From: Methylorubrum suomiense
Lineage (GTDB): Bacteria > Pseudomonadota > Alphaproteobacteria > Rhizobiales > Beijerinckiaceae
Assembly (NCBI RefSeq): GCF_022179765.1
Contig: NZ_BPRE01000007.1
Span: 186,001-250,000, forward strand
DNA: 64,000 nucleotides
Direction of reading: 5' to 3'
Part shown: piece by piece, positions 8,821 through 18,265 of the stretch
Numbering within the stretch: position 1 is the first letter of the stretch
Layout of the letters: each line of letters starts with the position of its first letter
Notes under the pieces: model-generated
The model's database searches: none
What the model was told of the DNA's origin: nothing
What the model saw: only the letters and a program-made list of their open reading frames with translations
Translations under genes and position numbers: made by a program

Positions 8821-9486
8821 TTAGCCGCGTCGCCTCATTGCCGGCTGGCGACGGGCGGCGGTTACGAAGGCGGCGATGCGGGCCGGATCCTTCTCGCCCG
8901 GGCGAACCTCCACGCCCGAAGAGACATCGACCGCCGAGAGACCTGTGCGGGCCAGTGCTTCGGCGACATTGGCAGCATCGAGTCCGCCCGACAGCATCGT
9001 GTGCTCCGGCAAACGCGACTGCGCCAGCAGATCCCAATCGAAGGCGATCCCGTTGCCGCCGGGAAGCGCCGCGCCGGGAGGCGGTTTGGCGTCCAGGAGC
9101 AGCCGGTCGGCCACATCTGACCAGACCGCCAAAGCCGCAAGATCTTCGGCGCGCGCGATGCCGAGCGCCTTCATGATTGGCCGCCCACCGTGCCTACGCA
9201 GAAACGCCACGCGTTCCGGCGATTCTCGGCCGTGCAACTGGATCAAATCCGGATCGACCGCCTCGATGGCCGCCGCCAGCAGGTCGTCGTCGGGATCGAC
9301 CAGGAGAAGCACACGCTCCGCCCGACCGCGCGCCCGGCCTGCGAGGCGGCCCGCCGCCTCAAGGGAGAGATGGCGGGGGCTTTTGGCAAAATGCACGAAG
9401 CCGACGAGATCGGCGCCCGCATCGAGCGCGGCGTCGAGCGTCGTCTCCGTGGAGAGACCGCAGATCTTGACGCGCACGTTCGACAT
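8821..9486 (-). CDS. trpF: Phosphoribosylanthranilate isomerase
   Basis: A 221-residue (beta/alpha)8-barrel enzyme of tryptophan biosynthesis that isomerises N-(5-phosphoribosyl)anthranilate. The start MSNVRVKICGLST places the catalytic cysteine in KICGL at residue 9; QLHG near residue 86, LLDA near 140, and LSGGL with DVSSGVE near the C-terminus are the phosphate-binding and catalytic loops. It begins 20 bases after the LapA-type gene, so it is probably in one transcript with ihfB and lapA, as in other alphaproteobacteria. Confidence 0.96.
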   Translation of the reverse strand: MSNVRVKICGLSTETTLDAALDAGADLVGFVHFAKSPRHLSLEAAGRLAGRARGRAERVLLLVDPDDDLLAAAIEAVDPDLIQLHGRESPERVAFLRRHGGRPIMKALGIARAEDLAALAVWSDVADRLLLDAKPPPGAALPGGNGIAFDWDLLAQSRLPEHTMLSGGLDAANVAEALARTGLSAVDVSSGVEVRPGEKDPARIAAFVTAARRQPAMRRRG

Positions 9487-9506
9487 CGGGACGGGAGGGT
9501 GAACGC

Positions 9507-9872
9507 TCAGCGCCCGGCGGGAGCCGGCAGCGCCGTGTGGCCGGAAACCGGCGCGTAGCCGGGCTCGACGCCGGGCGCGCCGAAGGTCTTCAGGGTGGCG
9601 GCTTCCTTGGCGAGACGGTCGGCCTCGCGGCGGTGGTAGCGGGCCCTCTGGCGGGTGCCGCTCTGACCGAGCCAGCTGCCGATGCCGCCGAATACGACGC
9701 CGAGGGCGACGGCGCCGAACAGCACCGCGTAGAGCGGCAGAACCGCGCTGAACAGGGGCTCCGGCGAGAACGGGTCGAAGGACAGGGTCACGGCCTGACG
9801 GTTGGCGACCGCCAGCAGCACGACCACGATCGCGACCGGCAGGAGCACCAGAGCTTTCAGGAAACGAATCAT
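9507..9872 (-). CDS. LapA (DUF1049) domain membrane protein
   Basis: A 121-residue inner-membrane protein with two transmembrane helices (about residues 4-24 and 41-65) and a charged cytoplasmic tail with RARYHRREADRLAKEAATL, a likely short coiled coil. NRQAVTLSFDPF between the helices is the usual LapA-domain signature. In E. coli the LapA/LapB pair regulates lipopolysaccharide synthesis; here there is no lapB next to it, so the role is only suggested. Position between ihfB and trpF is conserved in Rhizobiales. Confidence 0.82.
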   Translation of the reverse strand: MIRFLKALVLLPVAIVVVLLAVANRQAVTLSFDPFSPEPLFSAVLPLYAVLFGAVALGVVFGGIGSWLGQSGTRQRARYHRREADRLAKEAATLKTFGAPGVEPGYAPVSGHTALPAPAGR

Positions 9873-10076
9873 TCCAACGTGTCTCCGACGGATCGGTCTC
9901 GCCGACCCGGCCGGCGCGTACCGGGGCGACGCCCGGTGCGAGCCGCCGCGGGAGCCTGGACGGCTCGGACGGCGCGAGTGAAGGGCCTTGGCGCCCGACC
10001 GGCAACGGCGGGTGCTGTTCTCAGGGTGAGTTAGGGCGAGACACCGTCGCCGTCACGGGGCAGTTCTACAGAGGGC

Positions 10077-10385
10077 TCACGCCTCGGCCCGCTCCTCGCC
10101 GATGCCGGCCTTGTTCAGGCGCAGCCGCATCTCCTTGCCGGTCTTGAAGACGGGGATCGCCTTCTCGGACACGGCGACCGATTCGCCGGTGCGGGGATTG
10201 CGACCGCGCCGGGCTTCCCGGCGCTTCACCGAGAAAGCACCGAAACCGCGAAGCTCGACCCGGTCGCCCTGTGCCAACGCGTCGGCGATGGTGTCGAGGA
10301 TCGCGTTGACGAGAGTCTCCACGTCCCGCTGATAGAGATGCGGATTCTGCTCGGCGATCTTGAGCACGAGTTCGGACTTGATCAT
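10077..10385 (-). CDS. ihfB: Integration host factor subunit beta
   Basis: A 102-residue HU/IHF family DNA-bending protein. It starts [17 protein letters not shown], the standard IHF-beta opening, and contains the family signature [21 protein letters not shown] around residues 46-66, including the Pro that intercalates in the DNA minor groove. It works with IhfA (not in this window) in nucleoid architecture and promoter control. It lies 46 bases after sppA on the same strand, a conserved pairing. Confidence 0.95.
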   Translation of the reverse strand: MIKSELVLKIAEQNPHLYQRDVETLVNAILDTIADALAQGDRVELRGFGAFSVKRREARRGRNPRTGESVAVSEKAIPVFKTGKEMRLRLNKAGIGEERAEA

Positions 10386-10431
10386 ACGGCCATCTTCCGG
10401 ATGCGGGGCAGGTGCGGCATGCGGGGGCGGA

Positions 10432-11400
10432 TCAGGGCGCCGGACGCCAGACGGCGAGCAGGCCGCCCTGCTCCAACGCAGCCGTCTCGGCGCCGACCGC
10501 CCGAAGCCGTGCAGCAAGTCCGGCGAAACCCGCGAAGTCCGCAGCACCGCCGAGGGATGACCAGAGGGTCAAGCCGCCCTCGGATTTTGGCTTCCAGTCG
10601 TTCACCGGCAGGTCCTTCGGCACGTCCCGCTTCTGCTCGAGCCAAACCACCGCCTGACGCTCGTCGCCGAGCTCGTCCACGAGCTTGAGCGGAATGCTCT
10701 GGCGCCCGCTGAACACGCGTCCATCGGCCACCGCCGCGAGCTGCTGCTCGTTCATGCCGCGACGTTCGGCGACGAGCCCGCGAAACCAGCCATAGGTGTC
10801 CATCACGATCGCCGAGAGGGCAGCGCGGGCCTCCGGCGAGGTCGGAGCGAAGCCCGAGGGCTCGGCCTTCAACGGCGATGACTTGACCGTCTCGACCTTC
10901 ACGCCCACCCGATCGAGCAGGCCGGACACTTCGGGATATTGAAACAGGACGCCGATGGAGCCGACGAGGGCGGTCTCGCGGGCGACGATGTGATCAGCGG
11001 CAATGGCCGTGATGTAGGCGCCCGAGGCTGCCGTGCCGTCCACGAAAGCGACGACCGGCTTCTTGTCGGCGAGGGCGCGGATGTTGCGGTACAGTTCCTC
11101 CGAACCCGTCGTCGTCCCACCGGGCGACGAGATCGAGAGGACGACGCCCTTGACCGAGTCGGCCTTGCCGACGCGTTCGATCAGCTTGCGGGTGGATTCG
11201 CTGCCGGCGATGAAGCCGCCGATGGAAATGCGCGCGATTTGATCCCGCTTGGGCGCGAAGAATCGTCCCTCGCCGATCCGGGCCCGGTAGCCGACAGCGC
11301 CCACGGCAACGATGAGCGCGCCGATGCCGATCACCCGCCACAAGGTCAGCTTGCGGCGCAGACGACGGCGGTCGATCAGAAACTCGGCGTCTGCGGCCAT
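10432..11400 (-). CDS. sppA: Signal peptide peptidase SppA (S49 protease)
   Basis: A 322-residue membrane-anchored serine protease that degrades cleaved signal peptides. A single N-terminal transmembrane helix (about residues 19-40) is followed by the S49 domain. The catalytic dyad is S126 (GTAASGAYI) and K178 ([10 protein letters not shown]), 52 residues apart, the same spacing as Ser147/Lys199 in Bacillus Spp[14 protein letters not shown] is the substrate-strand motif. The start [13 protein letters not shown] is chosen because upstream in-frame sequence is low-complexity and non-coding in character. First gene of the sppA-ihfB-lapA-trpF group. Confidence 0.93.
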   Translation of the reverse strand: MAADAEFLIDRRRLRRKLTLWRVIGIGALIVAVGAVGYRARIGEGRFFAPKRDQIARISIGGFIAGSESTRKLIERVGKADSVKGVVLSISSPGGTTTGSEELYRNIRALADKKPVVAFVDGTAASGAYITAIAADHIVARETALVGSIGVLFQYPEVSGLLDRVGVKVETVKSSPLKAEPSGFAPTSPEARAALSAIVMDTYGWFRGLVAERRGMNEQQLAAVADGRVFSGRQSIPLKLVDELGDERQAVVWLEQKRDVPKDLPVNDWKPKSEGGLTLWSSLGGAADFAGFAGLAARLRAVGAETAALEQGGLLAVWRPAP

Positions 11401-11663
11401 CCGACGGTCCACTCCCTGGCGTTCGGCCTCATTCGGGCCGCCTCGCGATTCGCCCGCCGCAGGATGCGCCGCGGGATGGCGAACCACACTTGTCCATTCG
11501 GGCAACCTGCGTCCGAGCCTGGGCGTCACCCTGGCCCGACTCGCGGCCAAGTCCTTGACGCATCTGGATTCGCGCAGGCCGCTCGACCTTGCGGCCGTGT
11601 TTAGACCCGCCGATGGCGGGGCGGCAAGGGGTTGATGCCGCGGGGCGTGTCAGCGCGGGCTCT

Positions 11664-13001
11664 TTACCCGCGGCGGGCGTAGACCTCTTCGACATAGCCG
11701 TCGCGCAGCCAGAAGAGATTCCGGCTGAGGCGGCGATAGCCGCCGTCTCGGGCAACGAGGTCGGGCACGACACCCTGCCGGAACGCATCCGTGTTCACGG
11801 CCGCCGCTTCCTGGTTGATCGAGTAGAAGAGCGGCGCGATTTCGCGGATCCGGCCCACATACATCTCGGCCGTATCCGGCGGCATCTCCGGTATCGAATC
11901 CTGGTTGATGACGAGGTCGTATCGCTCGTCGCGATGGATCTCCCACCACGGCAGGATCCTGATCCGCGCATCGGTCTCGCCGGAGAGGGAGACGGGGAGC
12001 CCGGCCTTGAGCAGGAACCATCCCTGGATCACGTTGGTGAACGGCAGATCCAGGATCGTGTAGCTCTGCGCGGCATCGTGCAGATACCAAGCGAGGCCGC
12101 CGAATCCGCCGCCGATCTCGGCCAGTCGCGGACCGGGCCGAAGATCACGGATGCGCCGGGCAGCGTAGGCATGGCTGAAGGCGTGCTCGGGCAGGATGCT
12201 CCCGCCGAGGCGCACGCCGTAGGGCGCACCGACATTCGGAAAGGTCAGCGGAAATCCGAGCGCGGCCTCGATGCGTTCGAGTCCCGCGATGGATTCCAAC
12301 GGTCGCGTGAAGTCGCCCTGTTCGGGGCAGCGGACCGGCTCGACCGCGAGGGCCTCGGCAAACCTCAGCAGGCGATCGTGCCATCCAGCGGCGAAGGTGT
12401 CGGGCGCGTGGCGGGCGAGCGTCGCGGTGGTACGGCCCATGGCGATGCCGTGCGCGAGGTGCGACTGGAACAGGTCAACGAGCATCGCGGCCAAAGCCGG
12501 CGCGTCCCCGCCGTGCAACGCCGTGTGGAAGGCCGAGAAGCCCTGTGTGCGGGCGGCCCACATTCCCTCCTCGACGGCGTCCGGCGCAGCGGCGGCGGAG
12601 TGACGCCAAGCGGCGATGAGGCGACGCGCAATTGCCTCGTCATCCCCACCGATGGCGGGTTCGGCGAACTCGATCCGCGGCAGGCTGCCGACCGCCCGAT
12701 ACGGATAGCGGAAGGTCCCCGCACCGACGATATCCCCGCCAAGGGCCGCCGTCGGGATCGGCAAGCGGTAGGCGCGACGCTCGCGGCGACCGAAATGGCG
12801 CCAATGTTCGGCGGCCGAAGCGATGTGGCCAGCCTCGACGGCCATGGCCACATCGGCGTTGAGATCGAGATAGAGGTCCGGGTCGAAATCGATCGGGAGA
12901 GCGTCGCTGCGTCGTCGGCCGCGCAAGAGGCCGTCAAGCCGCCTGCGAATGCCGATTCGCATCCGATCGACCGGGCCATCGTCCTGAGAGGGTTTCGACA
13001 C
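11664..13001 (-). CDS. Putative sugar O-methyltransferase with N-terminal YL-N-DV module
   Basis: About 445 residues. The C-terminal half has a SAM-binding motif (LAEIGGGFGGLAWYLHDA) and later YDLVINQDSIPEM, as in the putative sugar O-methyltransferase family found near polysaccharide genes. The N-terminus carries FDPDLYLDLNADVAMAVEAG and HWRHFGRRERR, a short module seen at the ends of many bacterial glycosyltransferases and surface proteins. The GTG at 13001 is preferred because GAGGA lies six bases upstream; the ATG at 12962 and a GTG at 13016 are alternatives. No polysaccharide genes are adjacent. Probable role: methylation of a surface sugar. Confidence 0.72.
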   Translation of the reverse strand: MSKPSQDDGPVDRMRIGIRRRLDGLLRGRRRSDALPIDFDPDLYLDLNADVAMAVEAGHIASAAEHWRHFGRRERRAYRLPIPTAALGGDIVGAGTFRYPYRAVGSLPRIEFAEPAIGGDDEAIARRLIAAWRHSAAAAPDAVEEGMWAARTQGFSAFHTALHGGDAPALAAMLVDLFQSHLAHGIAMGRTTATLARHAPDTFAAGWHDRLLRFAEALAVEPVRCPEQGDFTRPLESIAGLERIEAALGFPLTFPNVGAPYGVRLGGSILPEHAFSHAYAARRIRDLRPGPRLAEIGGGFGGLAWYLHDAAQSYTILDLPFTNVIQGWFLLKAGLPVSLSGETDARIRILPWWEIHRDERYDLVINQDSIPEMPPDTAEMYVGRIREIAPLFYSINQEAAAVNTDAFRQGVVPDLVARDGGYRRLSRNLFWLRDGYVEEVYARRG

Positions 13002-13171
13002 GCGATCCTCACTCACGCCGCGCGTGGCGGGCGGTTCCCGATGACACAACAACCCGCTCGAACGACGCGACCGTACTCGCCCGGAGGGTGACTGGCATGC
13101 CCCTCCTGCTCCGAAGGGCACGGGGGACGATCAAGGCGGCATCGCCAAGAGAGGCGGACAACGCAAACGGA

Positions 13172-13204
13172 AACGGCCCGAAAAGCGGAGCTTTTCGGGC
13201 CGTT
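13172..13204 (-). terminator. Strong hairpin downstream of rpsA
   Basis: Fifteen-base perfect stem AACGGCCCGAAAAGC / GCTTTTCGGGCCGTT with loop GGA. Read on the minus strand it lies 60 bases past the rpsA stop. The run of A and T within the stem can serve both strands. Confidence 0.75.
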
Positions 13205-13234
13205 GGTACGGGACGTCGCGTGAGCCGAAGGGTT

Positions 13235-13255
13235 CCCCGGGCCGATGGCCCGGGG
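13235..13255 (-). terminator. First hairpin downstream of rpsA
   Basis: Nine-base perfect stem CCCCGGGCC / GGCCCGGGG with a 3-base loop, 9 bases after the rpsA stop codon. No T-run, so it may protect the 3' end rather than terminate; the true terminator is probably the second hairpin at 13172. Confidence 0.5.
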
Positions 13256-13264
13256 CACTTCGCC

Positions 13265-14977
13265 TTACTCTTCGTCGCCGCCCTTCTTCTTATTGAAGGC
13301 GGCACCGAGGATGTCGCCGAGCGAGGCACCCGAATCGGCCGAGCCGAACTGGGCCATCGCTTCCTTCTCCTCGGCGACTTCGAGGGCCTTGATCGAGACC
13401 TGCACGCGGCGGGCCTTGCGGTCGAACTGCACCACGCGGGCATCGACCTTCTCACCGGCGGCGAACCGCTCGGGGCGCTGGTCGGCACGGTCGCGGGCGA
13501 GCTCGGCGCGACGAATGAAGGTCTGCATGTCGGTGTCGACGAGCTTCACTTCGAGGCCCGAATCCTTCACCTCGACGATCTCGCAGGTGACGATCTGGCC
13601 CTTCTTGATCTCGCCGGCTTCCGCGAAGGGATCGCCGCCGAGCTGCTTCACGCCGAGCGAGATGCGCTCCTTCTCGACATCGACGTCGAGAACCTGGGCG
13701 CGCACGATATCGCCCTTCTTGTACTCCTCGATCACCTGCTCGCCGGGACGGTTCCAGTCGAGATCCGACAGGTGAACCATGCCGTCGACATCGCCCTCGA
13801 GGCCGATGAACAGGCCGAACTCGGTCTTGTTCTTGACCTCGCCCTCGACCTCGGAGCCAACCGGGTGCTTCTCGGCGAAGGCGTCCCAGGGGTTCTGCAG
13901 GGTCTGCTTGAGGCCGAGCGAGATGCGGCGCTTGACCGAATCGACTTCCAGGATCTGCACCTCGACCTCCTGAGAGGTAGAGACGATCTTGCCCGGATGG
14001 ACGTTCTTCTTGGTCCAGCTCATCTCGGAGACGTGGATCAGGCCTTCGATGCCCGGCTCCAGCTCCACGAAGGCGCCGTAATCGGTGATGTTGGTCACGC
14101 GGCCCTTGAGCTTGGCACCCTCCGGGTAGCGGGCGGCGATGCCCTCCCACGGATCGGCGAGCAGCTGCTTGATGCCGAGCGAGATGCGGTGCGTCTCGTG
14201 GTTGATCTTGATGATCTTGACCTTCACCGTCTGGCCGATGGTCACGACCTCGGACGGGTGGTTCACGCGGCGCCATGCCATGTCGGTGACGTGCAGCAGG
14301 CCGTCGATGCCGCCGAGATCGACGAAGGCGCCGTACTCGGTGATGTTCTTGACGACGCCGTCGATGACCTGACCTTCCTCAAGGTTGGCCACCAGCTCCG
14401 AACGCTGCTCGGCGCGGCTCTCCTCGAGAACGGTGCGGCGCGACACGACGATGTTGCCGCGACGGCGATCCATCTTGAGGATCTGGAACGGCTGGGGTGT
14501 GCCGAGCAGCGGGGTCACGTCGCGCACCGGGCGGATATCGACCTGCGAACGCGGCAGGAACGCCACGGCGCCGTCGAGATCGACGGTGTAGCCGCCCTTG
14601 ACCTGGTTGAAGATCGTGCCGGTCACGCGCTCATTGGCCTCGAAGGCCTTCTCGAGCTTGACCCAGCTCTCCTCGCGGCGCGCCTTGTCGCGCGAGATGA
14701 CGGCTTCGCCGAGCGCGTTCTCGATGCGGTCGACATAGACCTCGACCTCGTCGCCGACGGCCAGATCGCCGTCGCGGCCGGGGCCGTTGAACTCCTTGAG
14801 GGCGACGCGACCTTCGGTCTTGGCGCCGATGTCGATGACGGCGACGTCCTTCTCGATCGCGACGACGCGACCCTTGACGACCGAACCTTCGGTGATCTCG
14901 TGATTGAGGAAGCTCTCCTCAAGCAAGCTCGCGAAATCTTCGCGGCTCGGCTGGAAAACGTTCAGACCAGCGGACAT
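13265..14977 (-). CDS. rpsA: 30S ribosomal protein S1
   Basis: A 570-residue protein with six S1 (OB-fold) repeats, the usual alphaproteobacterial length. The first repeats are degenerate and bind the ribosome; repeats three to six carry the RNA-binding pattern VxGxVxNxTxxGxFVxL...GLxHVSxxSW. S1 brings mRNA to the 30S subunit. The start MSAGLNVFQPSREDFAS follows GGAGAG; a longer in-frame start at 15031 is rejected because it has no ribosome-binding site and reads through a palindrome. The usual upstream neighbour cmk is absent; mutY lies upstream here. A perfect 18-base palindrome sits in the leader. Confidence 0.97.
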   Translation of the reverse strand: MSAGLNVFQPSREDFASLLEESFLNHEITEGSVVKGRVVAIEKDVAVIDIGAKTEGRVALKEFNGPGRDGDLAVGDEVEVYVDRIENALGEAVISRDKARREESWVKLEKAFEANERVTGTIFNQVKGGYTVDLDGAVAFLPRSQVDIRPVRDVTPLLGTPQPFQILKMDRRRGNIVVSRRTVLEESRAEQRSELVANLEEGQVIDGVVKNITEYGAFVDLGGIDGLLHVTDMAWRRVNHPSEVVTIGQTVKVKIIKINHETHRISLGIKQLLADPWEGIAARYPEGAKLKGRVTNITDYGAFVELEPGIEGLIHVSEMSWTKKNVHPGKIVSTSQEVEVQILEVDSVKRRISLGLKQTLQNPWDAFAEKHPVGSEVEGEVKNKTEFGLFIGLEGDVDGMVHLSDLDWNRPGEQVIEEYKKGDIVRAQVLDVDVEKERISLGVKQLGGDPFAEAGEIKKGQIVTCEIVEVKDSGLEVKLVDTDMQTFIRRAELARDRADQRPERFAAGEKVDARVVQFDRKARRVQVSIKALEVAEEKEAMAQFGSADSGASLGDILGAAFNKKKGGDEE

Positions 14978-15335
14978 TCTCTCTCCTAGATGGCCTCCCG
15001 CGGGAGGCCGCGTCGACGGCAAGTGTGGCAAGGACCCCCGTCATCGCCGGCCGCCGGATGGAACGATCCGGTCGAGCCAACCTCCTCTCGGAGGGCCGAC
15101 GCATGCTGAAACAAGCGATGGTCGAGGGCCGACATCCCCGGCGGGAACGAAAGACGGATCGGGGTGCGCAGGGCACCGCGATCCTGACGGTTCCGAAAGG
15201 GAAATCGGCGGGACGGATAACCGATCCGGCGCCTGGGCGCAACGCCGGGTTGGCCTGCTCCTGCCGTGCTCCCGCGGATCGGCATGCACGCGCGCGATCC
15301 GAGTCCCGGTCGGGGCGGCACCATTGGTTCTTGGC
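14978..15335. other. rpsA leader and mutY-rpsA spacer
   Basis: 358 bases without a protein gene. It should hold the rpsA promoter on the minus strand. The only clear structure is the palindrome at 14992-15009; no other terminator or RNA gene seen. Open frames here are antisense-type artefacts. Confidence 0.6.
14992..15009 (-). promoter_or_regulatory. Perfect palindrome in the rpsA leader
   Basis: GGCCTCCCG/CGGGAGGCC is an 18-base perfect palindrome whose edge is 14 bases upstream of the rpsA start codon, directly before the GGAGAG ribosome-binding site. It could form a leader hairpin for translational feedback or a protein-binding site; function is inference. Confidence 0.45.
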
Positions 15336-16556
15336 TCAGCGCGTCTTGAGGGGCTTGGGCGCCTTCTTGACGATCCGCGCCAGGTCGGACGGCCGGGATG
15401 AGGGCGGCTTCGGCAGCGGTCCGCGACGCTTGGCCGGTTCGGGCTCGGGCGGGGTGGCGAGATCCGGTTCTCGCGGGGGTGGCACCGATGCCGTGGTGAC
15501 CGGGGCCGGGCCGGTCAGTGCATGGGCCAGCACCTTCTTCATCGCTCCTGGCAACGGCTCCGTATCGAGCTTCTCGCGGGGCGTGAAGCGCATGCCGTCC
15601 GGGGCCACCGTGCCCGCCGCGACGCGGGCGAAGAACACCGTCAGTTCCAGCGGGAAATGCGTGAAGCCGTGCTTCACGACGCCCGGAAGACGCTTCCATC
15701 GGGCATCCAGCGGTGCGTCGAGCAGGCCCTTGGCCGGATCGTAATCGGGCAGCCATGGACTGCCCGGCGGTTCGGCCATGGCCCCGAGCAGACCTTCTGC
15801 CGGTCGCGTGCGCAGGAGGATCGCCTCGTCGCCGGCCCTGAGGGCGACGAAGGCGGCGCCCTTGCGCAAGGTCCCCTTCTCCTTCTTCACCTTGCGCGGA
15901 AAGGTCTCCTGCAAACCTTCGGCGCGGGCGTGGCAGGGGCGCATCCACGGGCACAGTGCGCAAGCGGGGCGTCGCGGCGTGCAGAGCGTCGCCCCGAGAT
16001 CCATCACGGCTTGCGCGAAATCGCCCGGTCGGTCGTACGGCACGAGCGCTTGCGTGAGCGCGCGGATCTGCGGACGGGCCGCGGGCAACGGCGTCTCGAT
16101 CGCATGGAGGCGCGTCATCACCCGCTCGACATTGCCATCGACCGCCGCCGCGGGGCGATTGAAGGCGATGGCCGCGATGGCGCCCGCCGTGTAGGCGCCG
16201 ATGCCGGGGAGCTTGCGCAGGCCCTCCTCGGTATCGGGGAAGCGTCCGGCTGTGGCCACCGCCTTGGCGCAGGCATGGAGATTACGCGCTCGGGAATAGT
16301 AGCCGAGCCCGGCCCAGGCGGACATCACCGACTCCTCCGGGGCGGCGGCGAGCGCATCGACGCTAGGAAAGAGCGTCAGGAACTTCTCGAAATACGGTTT
16401 GACCGCCGCAACCGTCGTCTGCTGCAGCATCACTTCCGAGAGCCAGACGCGGTAGGGGTCGGAGCGCTGTCCCGGCAGGGCGCGCCAGGGCAGCGCGCGG
16501 CGGTGCCGGTCGTACCAGGCGAGCAGGTCGTCGGCCGAGGCGGCGGGCGCGGACAT
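15336..16556 (-). CDS. mutY: A/G-specific adenine glycosylase
   Basis: A 406-residue base-excision repair enzyme that removes adenine mispaired with 8-oxoguanine. Catalytic E41 (SEVMLQQT), the helix-hairpin-helix LPGIGAYTAGAI (116-127) and D140 (VDGNV) are present. The 4Fe-4S cysteines are C192, C199, C202 and C208 with the CX6CX2CX5C spacing. A C-terminal NUDIX-like domain recognises 8-oxoG. An extra Pro/Lys/Arg-rich tail of about 60 residues follows. The start MSAPAASADDLLAWYDRHRR is chosen because the ORF upstream is low-complexity. Divergent from the DciA-like gene, as in other Rhizobiales. Confidence 0.95.
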   Translation of the reverse strand: MSAPAASADDLLAWYDRHRRALPWRALPGQRSDPYRVWLSEVMLQQTTVAAVKPYFEKFLTLFPSVDALAAAPEESVMSAWAGLGYYSRARNLHACAKAVATAGRFPDTEEGLRKLPGIGAYTAGAIAAIAFNRPAAAVDGNVERVMTRLHAIETPLPAARPQIRALTQALVPYDRPGDFAQAVMDLGATLCTPRRPACALCPWMRPCHARAEGLQETFPRKVKKEKGTLRKGAAFVALRAGDEAILLRTRPAEGLLGAMAEPPGSPWLPDYDPAKGLLDAPLDARWKRLPGVVKHGFTHFPLELTVFFARVAAGTVAPDGMRFTPREKLDTEPLPGAMKKVLAHALTGPAPVTTASVPPPREPDLATPPEPEPAKRRGPLPKPPSSRPSDLARIVKKAPKPLKTR

Positions 16557-16822
16557 GGCGCGAACCCTTAGCCGGGCCGCGCCGACCGCAAAAGCGGTCG
16601 GGCTATCCACCGGGACGACAAAAATCCGCGACGCACCGTCTTTCCGGAAGAATCGGCGGCTCGCCGCGCAGGGCGCCGGGCTCGCGTCGTGATCGGCGCG
16701 CGAACTGCAAATCGAGAGGAACCGGTAGGGAAGATCGGTCACACAGGCGTCCCGGCCCCGCGCGACTCCCGACGCGCACGACCTTGGGCTACAATCCCGT
16801 TCCCTCACCCACCGGATCTCCG

Positions 16823-17302
16823 ATGGCGCGCGCGAAACCCCTGGCCGAATTGATCGGTGACTGTGTCGGTCCCGCCTTCGCCGCGCAGGGTTTCGCCTCG
16901 GCGGACATCCTGGCGGTCTGGCCCGGCATCGTCGGATCGCGCCTCGCGGATGCCTGCCAGCCCGTCAAGCTCGAATGGCCCCGCCGCGCCCGCCGCGACG
17001 CCGAGGGGCGTCCGGAGCCCGGCACCCTGGTGGTTCGGGTGGAGGGCGCCTTCGCTCTCGAACTCCAGCATCTCGCCCCGGTGGTGATCGAGCGGGTCAA
17101 TGCGCATTACGGCTGGGCCTGTATCGGCAAGATCGTGCTCCGGCAGGACCGCCTGCGCCGGCCCCTCCGCCGCCGACCGGTCCCACCCCTGGATCCCGCC
17201 CGGCGCGGCGAGGTGGCCTTGGCGGTCTCGCGCATCGAGCACGATCCCCTGCGCGACGCCCTGGACCGGCTCGGCATCGCCGTGGTGGCCGGACGCACCT
17301 GA
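16823..17302 (+). CDS. DciA-like (DUF721) protein
   Basis: A 159-residue protein of the DUF721/DciA family, which loads or assists the replicative helicase DnaB in bacteria without DnaC. The family segment runs from LAELIGDCVGPAFAAQGF through ILAVWPGIVG to the beta-rich GTLVVRVEGAFALELQHLAP and ends with a basic region RLRRPLRRRPVP. ATG at 16823 chosen: the shorter N-terminus matches the family. It sits between mutY and a dsbA-like gene, a conserved arrangement. Confidence 0.85.
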   Translation: MARAKPLAELIGDCVGPAFAAQGFASADILAVWPGIVGSRLADACQPVKLEWPRRARRDAEGRPEPGTLVVRVEGAFALELQHLAPVVIERVNAHYGWACIGKIVLRQDRLRRPLRRRPVPPLDPARRGEVALAVSRIEHDPLRDALDRLGIAVVAGRT

Positions 17303-17446
17303 GACCGGGGCTGCCTCGCGCGCGCTCGCCGTGGTAAGGGGCGCTCGACCCGTGCGGCGACGCGTCCGCGGCCCGTGCGACGCCGTTCCGCCTATACCTC
17401 GCATGTCCCGGGCCCGGATTGGGCCCCCAAGGAGCCCGTCCCTGCC

Positions 17447-18100
17447 ATGATCACCCGGCGCGACGCCCTCAAGACCACCGGTCTCGCCCTCGGCGCGGCC
17501 ATCCTCATGCCCCGCCTCATTGCCGATGCGGTGGCGCAATCGGCGGACACGGCCGCCCTGATGCAGCCGGGTCCGCTCGGCGACGTCTGGCTCGGGCCGG
17601 CGGATGCCAAGTGCACGATCATCGAATACGCCTCGCTGACCTGCTCGCACTGCGCCCATTTCCACGCGACCACGTATCCGGTCCTGAAGGAGCGCTACAT
17701 CGATACGGGCAAGGTGCGCTTCACGCTCCGCGAGTTCCCGCTCGACCCGCTGTCGACGGCGGCCTTCATGCTCGCCCGCTGCGACGGGAACGACAAGTAT
17801 TACCCGATCTCCGATCTCCTGTTCGATCAGCAGCAGAACTGGGCCTTCGTGCGTAAGCCGCAGTCTCCGGTCGATGCCCTCGAGCAGATCGTGCGGCAGG
17901 CGGGCTTCTCGAAAGAGAAGTTCGAAGCCTGCTTAAAGGATCAGAACACCTACGCGGCCATCAATGCGGTGAAGACCCGCGGCCTCGAAACCTTCAAGGT
18001 CGATTCCACACCGACGTTCTTCATCAACGGCACCAAGCATAACGGCGCGTTGTCGATCGAAGAGATGGAGAAGATCATCAAGCCGATCATCGGCGCGTAG
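17447..18100 (+). CDS. DsbA family thiol:disulfide protein with Tat-like signal
   Basis: A 217-residue periplasmic thioredoxin-fold protein. The N-terminus ITRRDALKTTGLALGAAIL has the twin arginine and hydrophobic stretch of a Tat signal, with cleavage probably after AVAQS or ADAVA. The active site is C66-S-H-C69, and the cis-proline loop is STPTFFING near residue 188. The CSHC active site belongs to DsbA-type proteins close to Rhizobiales DsbA-like exports often annotated as thioredoxin-domain proteins. It probably oxidises or isomerises exported proteins. Confidence 0.88.
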   Translation: MITRRDALKTTGLALGAAILMPRLIADAVAQSADTAALMQPGPLGDVWLGPADAKCTIIEYASLTCSHCAHFHATTYPVLKERYIDTGKVRFTLREFPLDPLSTAAFMLARCDGNDKYYPISDLLFDQQQNWAFVRKPQSPVDALEQIVRQAGFSKEKFEACLKDQNTYAAINAVKTRGLETFKVDSTPTFFINGTKHNGALSIEEMEKIIKPIIGA

Positions 18101-18265
18101 CCGATCGGCCTCGAAAAGGTGCGGAAAAACTCGGATTGCTATGCAAAATCAACGGCTTAAGCTGAGCCAGCCGCGCCTTGACTCGTCAGGATGGCGAAAC
18201 TATGGTGCGCCGCGCCGAGGGGGCGAGCCTTTTCCCTCCGCTCCCGACGACATGTGGGGTCGCCC

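Noticed and set aside
11589..15000. Very long open frames on the plus strand opposite the methyltransferase and rpsA
   Set aside because: They mirror the codon pattern of the true minus-strand genes; typical antisense artefacts of high-GC DNA.
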